From: Hyphomicrobiaceae bacterium
GTDB lineage: Bacteria > Pseudomonadota > Alphaproteobacteria > Rhizobiales > Hyphomicrobiaceae
Assembly (NCBI GenBank): GCA_021730785.1
Contig: JAKFWF010000027.1
Coordinates: 1 to 64,000 of the forward strand
Direction of reading: 5' to 3'
DNA: 64,000 bases
The notes below the pieces were generated by a model. The model saw only the letters and a list, made by a program, of their open reading frames with translations, was not told the origin of the DNA and did no database searches. Position 1 is the first letter of the stretch; every line of letters starts with the position of its first letter. Positions 17,124 through 26,789 of the stretch are shown one piece after another. The position numbers and the translations under genes are program-made.

Positions 17124-20087
17124 ATGACATCGCCAGCGCCAGAGCGTGACAGAATTTCGACCGCGCCGGAGGGCGAGGCGCTGCCCGTGATCAAGGGCAG
17201 CCACCTCTACCTGATCGACGGCTCCGGCTACATCTTCCGCGCGTTCCACGCCCTGCCGCCGCTGACCCGCCCGTCGGACGGCCTGCCGGTCGGCGCCGTG
17301 CACGGCTTTTGCGCCATGCTGTGGAAGCTGATGGGCGACAGCAAGACAACGGACGCGCCGACCCACATCGCGGTCATCTTCGATGCCGGTGCAAAGACCT
17401 TCCGCAACGACATCTATGACAAGTACAAGGCGAACCGCCCGCCGCCACCCGAGGAACTGATCCCGCAGTTCGGCCTGATCCGCGATGCCGTGCGCGCCTT
17501 CAACGTCGCCTGCGTCGAACAGGACGGGTATGAGGCCGACGACATCATCGCAACCTATGCCAAGGACGCCCACGCGCGCGGCGGCACCGTCACGATCATT
17601 TCGTCCGACAAGGACCTGATGCAGCTGGTGCAGCCCGGCGTCGGCATGCTCGATACCATGAAGAACAAGCGCATCGGCACGGACGAAGTGTTTGAGAAAT
17701 TCGGCGTGCGGCCCGACAAGGTGGTCGACGTGCAGTCGCTGGCCGGCGACAGCGTCGACAACGTGCCGGGTGTGCCCGGCATCGGCATCAAGACGGCGGC
17801 CGAACTGATCAACGAGTATGGCGACCTCGACAGCCTGCTCGCGCGGGCAGCTGAGATCAAACAACCCAAGCGCCGTGAAAAGCTGATCGAGTTCGCCGAC
17901 CAGGCGCGCATTTCCCGCGACCTCGTGCGCCTGAAGGACGACGTCGATGTGGCGCTGCCGCTCGAAAAATTCGGCGTGACCGCGCCGAAGCCGGAGCAGT
18001 TGCTCGGCTTCCTGCAGCGCATGGAATTCAACACGCTGACCCGCAAGATCGCGGACAGCCTGGGGGCAGCCCCGCCGCCGCTGCTGGAGCGATCGGTCGG
18101 CAGTACGGTTGCCAAATCCGACGCCCCTTCGAAAGCCGGCGGCGCCGAGGCCGGCACGCCGTCGGCGGGTGCGGCCCATGGCCTCGCACTTGCCAAATCC
18201 AAGCCGTTCGATGTGAAAGCCTACGAGATCGTGCGCGACGAGGCGGCCCTCGTGCGCTGGCTCGATGCGGCGCGCTCAGCCGGCCGCTTCGCCTTCGACA
18301 CCGAGACGACGAGCCTCGATGCCATGCAGGCCGATCTAGTCGGCTTTTCGATTGCAACGGAGCCCGGCCGGGCCTGCTACGTGCCGCTCGCGCACACGGT
18401 GGGGTCGAGCGACCTGTTCGGCGGCGGACGGGCCGACGGCCAGATGGATCGCGGCCGCGCGCTTGAACTGCTGCAGCCACTGCTGGCCGACGAAAGCGTC
18501 CTCAAGATCGGGCAGAACCTCAAGTATGACGCGCTCGTGCTCGCCCAGCACAAGCTCACGATTGCGCCGCTGGACGACACCATGCTGCTGTCCTACGCGC
18601 TCGACGGCGGACGCGGCAGCCACGGCATGGACGATCTCGCCCAGCGCCATTTGGGCCACACCTGCATTCCCTTTGCCAAGGTGATCGAACTCGCGCCGGG
18701 AGCAAAGAAATCCGATCGCACGTTCGCCGGCGTGCCGATCGAGAAGGCTGCCGAATATGCCGCCGAAGACGCCGACGTGACGCTGCGGCTGTGGCTCGCG
18801 CTAAAACCGCGACTGGCGGCCGAACGCATGACGACGGTGTACGAGACGCTGGAGCGCCCGCTGCTGCCCATCATCGTCGACATGGAACGGGCCGGCATCA
18901 AGGTCGACCCCGCCATCCTGTCGCGGCTTTCAGCACAATTCGCCCAGTCGATCGCGCGGCTGGAAGAGGAGGTGCAGGCGCTGGCCGGCGAAAAGTTCAA
19001 CCTGGGCTCGCCAAAGCAGCTCGGCGAACTGCTGTTCGACAAGCTCAAGCTCCCGGGCGGCAAGCGTACCAAGACCGGGCAGTGGGAAACGCGTGCCGGC
19101 CTGCTCGATGATCTCGCTGGCAACGAGGAGTTGCCCGAGGACGCGCGCAAGCTCGTCAACACCATGATGGAGTGGCGACAGCTGTCGAAGCTCCGCTCCA
19201 CCTACACTGATGCCCTTCCGGAGTTCATCAATCCGACGACCAAGCGCATTCACACGTCCTATGCGCTGGCAACAACGACCACCGGGCGTTTGGCCTCGAG
19301 CGACCCCAACCTGCAGAACATTCCAATCCGCACCAAGGAGGGTCGCGCGATCCGAACCGCCTTCATCGCGGATGCAGGCCACAAACTCGTCTCGGCCGAC
19401 TACTCGCAGATCGAGTTGCGCGTGCTCGCCCACATCGCCGACATCCCGCAATTGAAGAAGGCGTTCGCCGACGGCCTCGACATCCATGCCATGACGGCAT
19501 CCGAAATGTTCGGCGTGCCGGTGAAGGACATGCCGGCCGAAGTGCGCCGGCGGGCGAAGGCGATCAACTTCGGCATCATCTACGGCATCTCGGCGTTCGG
19601 GCTGGCGAACCAGCTCGGCATTTCGCGGGAGGAAGCGGGGCTCTACATCAAGACTTACTTTGAGCGCTTTCCCCGCATCCGCGACTACATGGATGCAACA
19701 AAGAAGTTCGCGCACGACAATGGCTACGTCGAAACGGTGTTCGGCCGGCGCATCCACTATCCCGAGATCAACACCAAGAACCCGTCCATGCGCGGCTTCC
19801 TCGAGCGGGCCGCGATCAACGCGCCGATCCAGGGCACGGCCGCCGACGTGATCCGCCGCGCCATGGTGCGGATGCCGGCGGCGCTGCGGGATGGCGGCCT
19901 GCACTCGGCCCGCATGCTGCTGCAGGTGCACGACGAACTGATCTTCGAGGTCAAGGCCGCCGACGTCGAACCGACGATCGCGATCGTGCGCCGCGTCATG
20001 GAAAAGAGCGCCGATCCAGCGGTTGCCCTGTCGGTGCCGCTGCAGGTCGACGCCAAGGCCGCCGACAGCTGGGACGAGGCGCATTGA
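17124..20087 (+). CDS. polA: DNA polymerase I
   Basis: 987-residue DNA polymerase I, used in Okazaki fragment maturation and repair. Three domains in order: 5'-nuclease (DGSGYIFRAFHALPPL, YEADDIIATYAKDA, GDSVDNVPGVPGIG); 3'-5' exonuclease with its motifs intact (FAFDTETTSLD, IGQNLKYDALVL, YAAEDADVTLRL), so proofreading should work; and the polymerase with motif A DYSQIELRVLAH, motif B RRRAKAINFGIIYG and motif C VHDELIFEV. The linker around residue 330 is Ala/Ser/Gly-rich. ATG 17124 is chosen over the upstream in-frame start at 17094 because the conserved nuclease domain begins about 30 residues later and a GGA-rich site precedes it. Confidence 0.96.
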   Translation: MTSPAPERDRISTAPEGEALPVIKGSHLYLIDGSGYIFRAFHALPPLTRPSDGLPVGAVHGFCAMLWKLMGDSKTTDAPTHIAVIFDAGAKTFRNDIYDKYKANRPPPPEELIPQFGLIRDAVRAFNVACVEQDGYEADDIIATYAKDAHARGGTVTIISSDKDLMQLVQPGVGMLDTMKNKRIGTDEVFEKFGVRPDKVVDVQSLAGDSVDNVPGVPGIGIKTAAELINEYGDLDSLLARAAEIKQPKRREKLIEFADQARISRDLVRLKDDVDVALPLEKFGVTAPKPEQLLGFLQRMEFNTLTRKIADSLGAAPPPLLERSVGSTVAKSDAPSKAGGAEAGTPSAGAAHGLALAKSKPFDVKAYEIVRDEAALVRWLDAARSAGRFAFDTETTSLDAMQADLVGFSIATEPGRACYVPLAHTVGSSDLFGGGRADGQMDRGRALELLQPLLADESVLKIGQNLKYDALVLAQHKLTIAPLDDTMLLSYALDGGRGSHGMDDLAQRHLGHTCIPFAKVIELAPGAKKSDRTFAGVPIEKAAEYAAEDADVTLRLWLALKPRLAAERMTTVYETLERPLLPIIVDMERAGIKVDPAILSRLSAQFAQSIARLEEEVQALAGEKFNLGSPKQLGELLFDKLKLPGGKRTKTGQWETRAGLLDDLAGNEELPEDARKLVNTMMEWRQLSKLRSTYTDALPEFINPTTKRIHTSYALATTTTGRLASSDPNLQNIPIRTKEGRAIRTAFIADAGHKLVSADYSQIELRVLAHIADIPQLKKAFADGLDIHAMTASEMFGVPVKDMPAEVRRRAKAINFGIIYGISAFGLANQLGISREEAGLYIKTYFERFPRIRDYMDATKKFAHDNGYVETVFGRRIHYPEINTKNPSMRGFLERAAINAPIQGTAADVIRRAMVRMPAALRDGGLHSARMLLQVHDELIFEVKAADVEPTIAIVRRVMEKSADPAVALSVPLQVDAKAADSWDEAH

Positions 20088-20096
20088 GGGCTCACC

Positions 20097-21005
20097 TCAC
20101 GCAGCTTGCGCGCGCACGCGTTCGCGGTGCCAGGCGTAGAGCCCGGACGCGATGACGACGGCAGCACCGGCGAGCGTCCAGCCATCGGGAACATCGCCGA
20201 ACAGCAGGTAGCCGACGACGATCGCCCAAACGAACAGCGAATAGTTGTAGGGCTGCAGCAGCGACGGCTGGCTCAGCCCCAACGCCCGAATGAGTGCAAT
20301 GTGCGCAAACGCCCCCAGCAGCGCGATCGCCGCCAGCATGGCCCAGCCCTGGGCATCGGGCCAGATCCAGAAGGCTGGCCCGACGAGGGTCGTGGCACCG
20401 AGGCCGACCAGCGCGGTCCACAGCGACGTCGTTTCCGCCCGGTCGGTGCGCGCGCATAGGCGCACCAGCACCTGATAGAGCCCCCACATGGCAGCGCCGA
20501 GGATCGCAACCAGCACCGCCGGCTGCAGCGTCACCAGGCCCGGGCGCACGATCATCAGCACGCCAATAAAACCGATCAACACGGCCGCCCAGCGGCGCGG
20601 GCCGACCACCTCGCCCAGGATCGGCACCGACAGCGCCACGACCAGCAGCGGCGCCACGGCTGCAATCGCATGCACGTCGGCCAGCGGCATGAGGCTGAAC
20701 GCCAGCATGAACACGGCGCTTTCCAGAATCAGCAGCAGACCGCGGGCAAACTGCAGTTTCGGCCGGCCGCTGCGGGCGAGCGCCAGCAGGCTGTGCGTCC
20801 GGTTCTGCCCGCGCAGCAGCGCAATCGCCAGCAGCGTAAATACGATGTTGCGCACCCACATGATCTGCGGGATCGGCAGTGTCTGCGACAGGATCTTGGC
20901 GGTGCCATCCATCACCGCGAAGGCGAACATGGCGGCGAGGACCAGGCCAATGGCCAAGGCTGGTTGGGCCGGCGGGGGTGGCGGTTGCGACGATTGCGTA
21001 CTCAC
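20097..21005 (-). CDS. DMT-superfamily (EamA) transporter, second of a pair
   Basis: 302-residue inner-membrane protein with about ten membrane helices in two EamA repeats (VMDGTAKILSQTLPIPQIMWVRN and later LVLLCAR-type second half ending WHRERVRAQAA). EamA carriers export or import metabolites such as amino acids or purines; the substrate cannot be told. The start is GTG 21005, which forms a GTGA overlap with the stop of the preceding DMT gene, so translation is coupled; the ORF track's longer frame to 21662 reads antisense-like sequence inside that gene. A Pro/Gln-rich N-terminal tail precedes the first helix. It is convergent with polA. Confidence 0.85.
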   Translation of the reverse strand: MSTQSSQPPPPPAQPALAIGLVLAAMFAFAVMDGTAKILSQTLPIPQIMWVRNIVFTLLAIALLRGQNRTHSLLALARSGRPKLQFARGLLLILESAVFMLAFSLMPLADVHAIAAVAPLLVVALSVPILGEVVGPRRWAAVLIGFIGVLMIVRPGLVTLQPAVLVAILGAAMWGLYQVLVRLCARTDRAETTSLWTALVGLGATTLVGPAFWIWPDAQGWAMLAAIALLGAFAHIALIRALGLSQPSLLQPYNYSLFVWAIVVGYLLFGDVPDGWTLAGAAVVIASGLYAWHRERVRAQAA

Positions 21006-21907
21006 TGGACCGGTCGTTCCTTCGCGCCGGTGCTGCCGGGCGTGGCGGTTTGCCCGCCGAGCTGCACCACGATGATCGCCGCCAGAATGAGCCCCGCGCC
21101 AGCAATCGCGATCGGCGCCAGCCGTTCGCCGAGCAGCAGCGCACCGGCGACGGCAGCAAACACCGTCTCCAAGCTGACGATGATCGCCGTCTCGGCGGCC
21201 GAGGCATGCTTCATCGCGATCGCCAGCAGGGTGAAGGTCAGCGCACTCGACAGCAGGCCCACGTAGGCGATCTCGGGCGCTGCAGCGATGATGCCAACGA
21301 ACTTGGTCGTCTCGGTCAGCGCTGCCGCGACGCCGCCGAGCACACCGACCGTCGCGAATTGGATCGCGGTATACGTGATCGGCCGGTCGAAGGCTGCCGA
21401 CGCGCCGGTGATGACGAGGTGGATCGCCCAGAACAGGGCGCAGATGGCAACCAGGCCATCGCCGCCGTTGAAGCCGGCCAGCGTGCCGCCGCCCAAGCCC
21501 CAGGCGCCGACGAACGACAGCGCAACTGCAATCCACACCTGGGGCGTGAGCCGCTGGCCGAGCCAGAACCACGCGACGAACGGCGTGATGATCACATAAA
21601 GCCCGGTCAGGAAGCCGGTGTTGCTGACCGTCGCGGTGATGAGGCCGACCTGCTGGAACCACGCTGCAACGAAAAACAGCACGCCGCCCAGCAGCGCGAT
21701 GCGCAGCAGGGGAGTGGGGAGGATCTGCGACGCGCGCCGTCCTTCGATCCAGGCGAGGGGGCTCAGAGCCACGGCCGCCAGCAAAGATCGCGCAGCGATG
21801 AACGCATTGGGGCCGATGTGCTCCATGGCCGACTTCTGGAACACGAAGGCGAAGCCCCAGATTGCAGCGGCGAACAGCAGCAACAGATCGGCTTGATAAC
21901 GGCGCAT
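21002..21907 (-). CDS. DMT-superfamily (EamA) transporter, first of a pair
   Basis: 301-residue drug/metabolite transporter family protein. ATG 21907 gives MRRYQADLLLLFAAAIWGFAFVF, the usual first helix with the conserved WGF, whereas the ORF start at 21991 adds a basic Pro-rich stretch. About ten helices follow in two EamA halves (FLTGLYVIITPFVAWFWLGQ; ETAIIVSLETVFAAVAGALLLGE). The end overlaps the next DMT gene by four bases (GTGA). Two adjacent, coupled EamA genes may form a heteromer, as known for some small-multidrug-type pairs, or act separately. Substrate unknown. Confidence 0.85.
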   Translation of the reverse strand: MRRYQADLLLLFAAAIWGFAFVFQKSAMEHIGPNAFIAARSLLAAVALSPLAWIEGRRASQILPTPLLRIALLGGVLFFVAAWFQQVGLITATVSNTGFLTGLYVIITPFVAWFWLGQRLTPQVWIAVALSFVGAWGLGGGTLAGFNGGDGLVAICALFWAIHLVITGASAAFDRPITYTAIQFATVGVLGGVAAALTETTKFVGIIAAAPEIAYVGLLSSALTFTLLAIAMKHASAAETAIIVSLETVFAAVAGALLLGERLAPIAIAGAGLILAAIIVVQLGGQTATPGSTGAKERPVQ

Positions 21908-21991
21908 GGGGGTGGGGGTCCGACGGCGGGGCGGCAACTGGGCCGCGTGGGTGCGATGGCGCTGACTAGCCGGTTCGCCGCCCGCCGGCAA

Positions 21992-24289
21992 TCAGGCGCG
22001 CGCTGGCACTGGCTCGGTTGCCGCTGCCCGGAGCGCCATGACGATGCGTTCCGGCGTCATCGGCATGTGCGTCATGCGCACGCCGATGGCACGGCGGATG
22101 GCGTTGCCGACGCAGGCCGCCACCGGCACGATCGGCACCTCGGCGACGCCGCGCACGCCATAGGGCACGTCCGGCACCGGCGTTTCGATCAGCACGCAGT
22201 TGATTGTCGGCAGATCGAGTGCGGTCGGCATGCGATAGTCGAGCATGCTGGCATTGCGCAGGCGGCCGTCGGCTGCGTAATCGAACCCCTCGGTCAGCGC
22301 CCAGCCGATCCCCTGCGACACGCTGCCTTCGATCTGCCCCTCGACCGCTGGCGGGTTGAGCGCGCGCCCCACGTCCTGGAACGCCGTGTACCGCAAAATC
22401 GTCACCTGCCCGGTCTCGGGATCGACTTCGACGTCGCACACGTGGGCCGCTGTCTCGACGCCGAGCGGCAGCTTGGTCGACACGCCACGGCCGACGATGG
22501 CGCCCTCGGTCAGGGTCGCACGCATGAGGTCGAACAGGCTGATGGTGGCGGCACCGGCGCGGAACACGCCCCCAGCATAGGCGAGTTCGCTGAGTGGACA
22601 CTGCAGCCGCTGCGCCGCGCGCGCGCGTAGCTGGTCAAGCGCATCCTTGCAGGCGTACGAGACGGCTGCCGCCATCGTGCGGCCGACCCGGCTGCCGGCC
22701 GCCGCATCCGAATAGCCGACCGATTTCGTGTCCCCCATCGCCACGTGTACGTCGGCGACCCCGAGCCCGAATTCTTCGGCCGCCACCTGTGCCATCGCGG
22801 TGCGCGTACCGGAGATGTCGACCGCGCCCATCGTCACCATGGGACGGCCGTCGCCAGCGATCGTCACGTGCGCCGCCGACGTCATCGATGTGCCACGCCA
22901 GTAGCCGAAGGCGAGACCACGACCGCGTGGCAAGTGGCCGGCCGCCAGCGGCTCGCGCCAGCAGGGGTGGGCAGCGATTCGGTCCGCGATTGCGGTGAAG
23001 GCGATCGTGGGGAACGGCGTGCCGATCGGCATCATGCTGCCGGTAACGGCTGCGTTGCGGCGGCGCAACTCCAGCGGATCGAGGTCGAGTTTGAGCGCGA
23101 TCTCGTCCATCGCCTGTTCGAGCGCGAATGCCGCCTGGATGCCGCCCGGCCCGCGATAGGCTTCTGTGCGCGGCTTGTTGGTGACGATTTCCCAGCCATC
23201 GAGGCGCAGATTCGCACACTGATAGGGCGCGGCGGACGCCTGCATGAGCAGCGTGGTCGGCGTGCCGGGAATGCCGCCGCTGTCGAGGACATAGCGACCG
23301 TCGATGGCGGTGAGTTTGCCGGTGGCATCCGCGGCGATCTTCATCGCGATGCGGGCGGCGGCCGCCGGACCTGAACCGCCAGCGAACGTCTCCTCGCGGC
23401 TGGTGACGATCTTCACCGGCCGGCCGCACTTCTGTGCCAGGCGGGCGGCGATCGGCTCCACGTGTACGGTGATCTTGCCGCCGAACGCACCGCCGGTTTC
23501 GAGCGGAATGACCTTCAGCTGCGACTGCGGCAGGCCGAGCAGGACCGCGGTCTGGATCTCGGCCTGGAACGCGCCCTGGGTCGAGGCCCAGATGGTGACG
23601 AACCCGGTCGCCTCCGCTTCGGCGACACAGGCCTGCGGCTCGATGTAACCCTGGTGGGCGGTGTCGGTGATGGTGTGCACTTCCGCGATGACGGCGGCGG
23701 TGGCAAGCGCTGCCGCCGTATCGCCGCGCTCGATCAGGGTGCGCCCGCCCACGTTGCGCGGCGCTGGGTTCGCTGCGTCGAAGCCCTTGGGCTTGTGCTC
23801 GGGGAACATCACGGCTGCGTCCGGCGCGGTCGCCGTCTCGATATCCATCAGCGCGGGCAGCACCTCATAGCTAACCTCGATCAGGTCGACGGCCTTGGCT
23901 GCGATGTAAGGATCGGTCGCGGCGACGGCTGCCACGGCGTGTCCGCGCCACAGCACGCGGTCGCGCGCGATCACGGTCAGGGCCGAGACCCAAGCATCGG
24001 CGCCAGTCTCGCCGAACGGGATGATGGTGCCCGGCGCAACGACGGGGAAGTCCTGCGCGGTGACGACGGCGAGAACGCCCTTCAAGGCGGCCGCCTTCGA
24101 CGTGTCGATCGCGAGAATGCGGGCATGCGCGTGCGGGCTGCGCTTGATGTGGCCCGTGATCATGCCGGGCCGCATGAGGTCGGCGCAGTAGATCGCCCGG
24201 CCGGTGACGCGCTCGCCGGCATCTACACGGGGGATGCGCCGGCCGACGACCTGCAGAGACGGCTCAGAGATCTCGCGGATCGATGTCAT
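21992..24289 (-). CDS. Molybdenum hydroxylase large subunit (xanthine dehydrogenase/CoxL family)
   Basis: 765-residue molybdopterin-cytosine-dinucleotide binding subunit of a xanthine oxidase-family hydroxylase. Visible features: GRAIYCADLMRPGMITGHIKRSPHAHARI at the start of the N-terminal domain, the Mo-site segment GGAFGGKITVHVEP, the loop TEAYRGPGGIQAAFALEQAMD, and the C-terminal QGIGWALTEGF. True form-I CO dehydrogenases carry AYRCSFR at that loop, so this is not a CO dehydrogenase; the substrate is probably an aldehyde, purine or N-heterocycle. Start ATG 24289 overlaps the small-subunit stop (ATGA). Order medium-small-large is standard for a functional three-subunit enzyme. No chaperone genes for cofactor insertion are in view. 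Confidence 0.9.
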   Translation of the reverse strand: MTSIREISEPSLQVVGRRIPRVDAGERVTGRAIYCADLMRPGMITGHIKRSPHAHARILAIDTSKAAALKGVLAVVTAQDFPVVAPGTIIPFGETGADAWVSALTVIARDRVLWRGHAVAAVAATDPYIAAKAVDLIEVSYEVLPALMDIETATAPDAAVMFPEHKPKGFDAANPAPRNVGGRTLIERGDTAAALATAAVIAEVHTITDTAHQGYIEPQACVAEAEATGFVTIWASTQGAFQAEIQTAVLLGLPQSQLKVIPLETGGAFGGKITVHVEPIAARLAQKCGRPVKIVTSREETFAGGSGPAAAARIAMKIAADATGKLTAIDGRYVLDSGGIPGTPTTLLMQASAAPYQCANLRLDGWEIVTNKPRTEAYRGPGGIQAAFALEQAMDEIALKLDLDPLELRRRNAAVTGSMMPIGTPFPTIAFTAIADRIAAHPCWREPLAAGHLPRGRGLAFGYWRGTSMTSAAHVTIAGDGRPMVTMGAVDISGTRTAMAQVAAEEFGLGVADVHVAMGDTKSVGYSDAAAGSRVGRTMAAAVSYACKDALDQLRARAAQRLQCPLSELAYAGGVFRAGAATISLFDLMRATLTEGAIVGRGVSTKLPLGVETAAHVCDVEVDPETGQVTILRYTAFQDVGRALNPPAVEGQIEGSVSQGIGWALTEGFDYAADGRLRNASMLDYRMPTALDLPTINCVLIETPVPDVPYGVRGVAEVPIVPVAACVGNAIRRAIGVRMTHMPMTPERIVMALRAAATEPVPARA

Positions 24290-24765
24290 CGACTGGCCTC
24301 CTGCCGGCTGGTGGCGACGGCCTGGATCGCCTCGACGATCTTGCCGTAGCCGGTGCAGCGGCAGATATTGCCGGCGATGGCGTAGCGGATGTCGGCGTCG
24401 CTCGGCACGGCCACGCGATCGAGCAGCGCCACCGCAGACAGCACCACGCCCGGCGTGCAGAAGCCGCACTGGGTGCCGCCGAACTTGATGAGGGCCGCCT
24501 GCACGGGGTGCAGTGCGTTGCCCACCGCCACACCTTCAATGGTCGTGACATGGGCGCCCTGCGCTTCGGCGGCCAACACCAGGCAGGCGCACACCGGCTC
24601 GCCATCGAGCAACACGGTGCAGGCGCCGCAGTTGCCGTTGCTGCAACCCTCCTTGGTGCCGGTCAGGCCCAGTTGATCGCGCACAAGCTGGAGCAGCGTA
24701 TCGCGGCCATCTGCGAGTGCCTGTCGCGGCTCGCCATTCACGTCCAGGGTGACGACGATTTTCAT
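24286..24765 (-). CDS. Molybdenum hydroxylase small [2Fe-2S] subunit (CoxS-like)
   Basis: 159-residue iron-sulfur subunit that carries electrons from the molybdenum site to FAD. The plant-ferredoxin-type cluster is ligated by the Cys of GCSNGNCGACTVLLDG plus the following Cys near VCAC. The second, helical cluster uses CGFCTPG and CRCTGYG. The length is typical of CoxS-type subunits. It overlaps both its neighbours by ATGA and is the middle gene of a medium-small-large operon on the minus strand. Confidence 0.93.
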   Translation of the reverse strand: MKIVVTLDVNGEPRQALADGRDTLLQLVRDQLGLTGTKEGCSNGNCGACTVLLDGEPVCACLVLAAEAQGAHVTTIEGVAVGNALHPVQAALIKFGGTQCGFCTPGVVLSAVALLDRVAVPSDADIRYAIAGNICRCTGYGKIVEAIQAVATSRQEASR

Positions 24766-25634
24766 GTCCCATGAATTCCAAGTTCGCCCGCGCAGGCTTC
24801 GAGCGCGCGGCGCGTCAGGACTGCGACCAGTTGCCGGCGATAGTCGGCCGAGCCGCGCGTATCGGAAATTGGTCGGGCTTCATCGGCGGCACTTTGCGCG
24901 GCCGCCGCGATCAGCTTCGGCGATAGCCGCTCGCCGACCAGCAGGGTTTGCGCAGCGGCCGCAACCAGCGGCGTCGGCGCCACCGACGCGAGCGTGATCG
25001 CCGCGCCGGTGATGGCGCTTTGCTGGTCGAGTTGGAGCCATACGCCGACCCCGGCAATCGCAATGTCCATCTCGCGGCGCGGCGTGAAGCGCAGATACTT
25101 CGCGGCCCAGCGGCCGGTCTGCGCGGGCACCACGATGGCCACCAGGATCTCGGCGGCGGCGAGTGACGAGCGGCCGGGCCCGGTTGCGATTTCAACGATC
25201 GGCAGGGTGCGACGGCCGCCCGGTCCCGCGACCACCCCTCGCGCACCGAGGCAGATCAGTAGCGGCACGGCATCGGCCGAGGGCGCAGCGTTACACACGT
25301 TGCCGCCCAGGCTCGCCCGATTCTGGATCTGCAGGCTGCCGATCAAACGCGCGGAGTCGAGCAGCGCGTGATGCTCGGCGGCGAACGCAGCATCGCGGCC
25401 GAGCCGCCCGACACTTGCCGCCGCGCCGATTCGCCAACCGCCGTCCGCCTGCCGCGTGATTGCGTTCAATTCCGGAATGCGCTTCAGGTCGATGACATGC
25501 GCAACCTGACGCCGGTTCTCGCGCACCTGCACGATAAGGTCGGTGCCGCCGGCCAGCACCCGCGCGTCAGGCCGCGCGAGCGCCACCACCGCATCGGCTA
25601 CCGTCGTCGGTCGGCTATAGTGAAGCTCCTGCAC
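24762..25634 (-). CDS. Molybdenum hydroxylase medium FAD subunit (CoxM-like)
   Basis: 290-residue FAD-binding subunit of the same hydroxylase. It has the FAD-pyrophosphate motif VLAGGTDLIVQVREN near the N-terminus and the second motif ASLGGNVCNAAPSADAVP in the middle, followed by the CO-dehydrogenase flavoprotein C-terminal domain (REMDIAIAGVGVWL, ADYRRQLVAVLTRRAL). It is the first gene of the operon and ends in an ATGA overlap with the small subunit. The ORF ATG is used. Electron acceptor and substrate are unknown. Confidence 0.93.
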   Translation of the reverse strand: MQELHYSRPTTVADAVVALARPDARVLAGGTDLIVQVRENRRQVAHVIDLKRIPELNAITRQADGGWRIGAAASVGRLGRDAAFAAEHHALLDSARLIGSLQIQNRASLGGNVCNAAPSADAVPLLICLGARGVVAGPGGRRTLPIVEIATGPGRSSLAAAEILVAIVVPAQTGRWAAKYLRFTPRREMDIAIAGVGVWLQLDQQSAITGAAITLASVAPTPLVAAAAQTLLVGERLSPKLIAAAAQSAADEARPISDTRGSADYRRQLVAVLTRRALEACAGELGIHGT

Positions 25635-25909
25635 ACGGGCTCCTGGTCACACGTTGTCCGGACGACCTGCTTAGCAGCCTTTCAGCCAACGTGCGACTGC
25701 ACCGCCAAGCACGGCCTCAACTCGCCGGCACAGGCGGCACATAGCCCACAGGCAATGAGGTTGATCGGGATGCCGACCAGCGGGAAATCGCTGACCCGCA
25801 GGCGCGTCGCCGTGCGGCCGACGAGCGCCAGGATCCGACGCGGTCGTCATGCGGCGCCCCGTCTCGCTGTCCCTGGTTCCCCCGTGCCTTTTGTCCAGCG
25901 CCTGTGCGT

Positions 25910-26752
25910 TCAGTCCTGATCCGGCCCGAATTTGCGCTCGGCTGGTCCAGTATAGGCATAGGCAATGCCGGGCGGCATCGGCCCCTTGATGCGGCCACCC
26001 TGCTGGCTCTGTTCCCAGGCGTGGGCCAGGATGCCGACCGAGCGCGACAGAATGAACAGGCCGCGTCCAAGTGGTGCGGCAAAGCCAAGTTCGGCATAGA
26101 TCACCGCAGTCGCGCCATCGATGTTCATGGGGAGTTTGGCACCCTTGCGATGTTCAATCAGCGCTTCGATCGCGCGCCCGATCGCGGCAAACCGGCCCGC
26201 AACGACCCCGGCCGCCTTGGCTTCGTCGACCAGCGCCAGCAGCCGCGGCGACCGCGGGTCCACTGGATGAAAGCGATGGCCGAAGCCTGGAATGATCTTG
26301 CCGTGCGCCGCGATGCGCGCGTCGACGCCGCTTTCGACGGCAGCCTCGATCCCGGCCCCGGCATCCAGCCGAGCGGCAATGTCTGCATACAGCTCCATGC
26401 ATTGCTCGCCAGCGCCACCATGCACATCGTCGAGCACATTGATCGCCGACGCCATGGCGCCGTTGAGCGGCAGGCCGCACGTCACCGCCATCCGGCCGAT
26501 GGCGATCGAGGGGGCCTGCGGACCGTGATCGACGGCTGCGACCAGCGCCGCTTCGAACAACTTGCCCTGCTCGTTCGACGGCAGGTTGCCCCGCAGCATC
26601 AGCCAGATCATCTGCGGGAAGCTCACGGCGCCGATCAGCTGCTCGACCGGGTAGCCGCGGAAACGGATGATGCCGGGCTTCATGTCGATGATGTCGGTCG
26701 ACCACCACTGGCTGGCCTGCGTCACCAGACGGGCTGCCTCGCTCTCGCTCAT
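25910..26752 (-). CDS. Citrate synthase-family protein (citryl-CoA lyase-like)
   Basis: 280-residue short member of the citrate synthase superfamily. Catalytic-type residues can be seen: VHGGAGEQCME (His loop), GFGHRFHPVDPR (second His and Arg) and MNIDGATAVIYAELGF (Asp). It is about 100-150 residues shorter than true citrate synthases, missing most of the N-terminal large-domain part, as are the citryl-CoA lyase-like members. Start ATG 26752 is chosen for the upstream GGAG; the ORF start at 26800 is less likely. The gene next upstream encodes a CaiB/BaiF CoA-transferase 38 bp away. Together they could activate a dicarboxylate or citrate-like acid to its CoA ester and cleave it; this is inference. 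Confidence 0.75.
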   Translation of the reverse strand: MSESEAARLVTQASQWWSTDIIDMKPGIIRFRGYPVEQLIGAVSFPQMIWLMLRGNLPSNEQGKLFEAALVAAVDHGPQAPSIAIGRMAVTCGLPLNGAMASAINVLDDVHGGAGEQCMELYADIAARLDAGAGIEAAVESGVDARIAAHGKIIPGFGHRFHPVDPRSPRLLALVDEAKAAGVVAGRFAAIGRAIEALIEHRKGAKLPMNIDGATAVIYAELGFAAPLGRGLFILSRSVGILAHAWEQSQQGGRIKGPMPPGIAYAYTGPAERKFGPDQD

Positions 26753-26789
26753 GACTGCACTCCCATGGCTTGACCCAACGCGCGACAGC

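Noticed and set aside
21992-24289. Carbon monoxide dehydrogenase large subunit
   Set aside because: The active-site loop reads AYRGPGG and not the AYRCSFR of form-I CO dehydrogenases.
25635-25909. Possible small gene between the CoxM-like gene and the citrate synthase-like gene
   Set aside because: One minus-strand frame looks hydrophobic (ISDFPLVG-like) but has a stop just upstream and no ATG, GTG or TTG start; nothing supported is seen in this 275-bp stretch.
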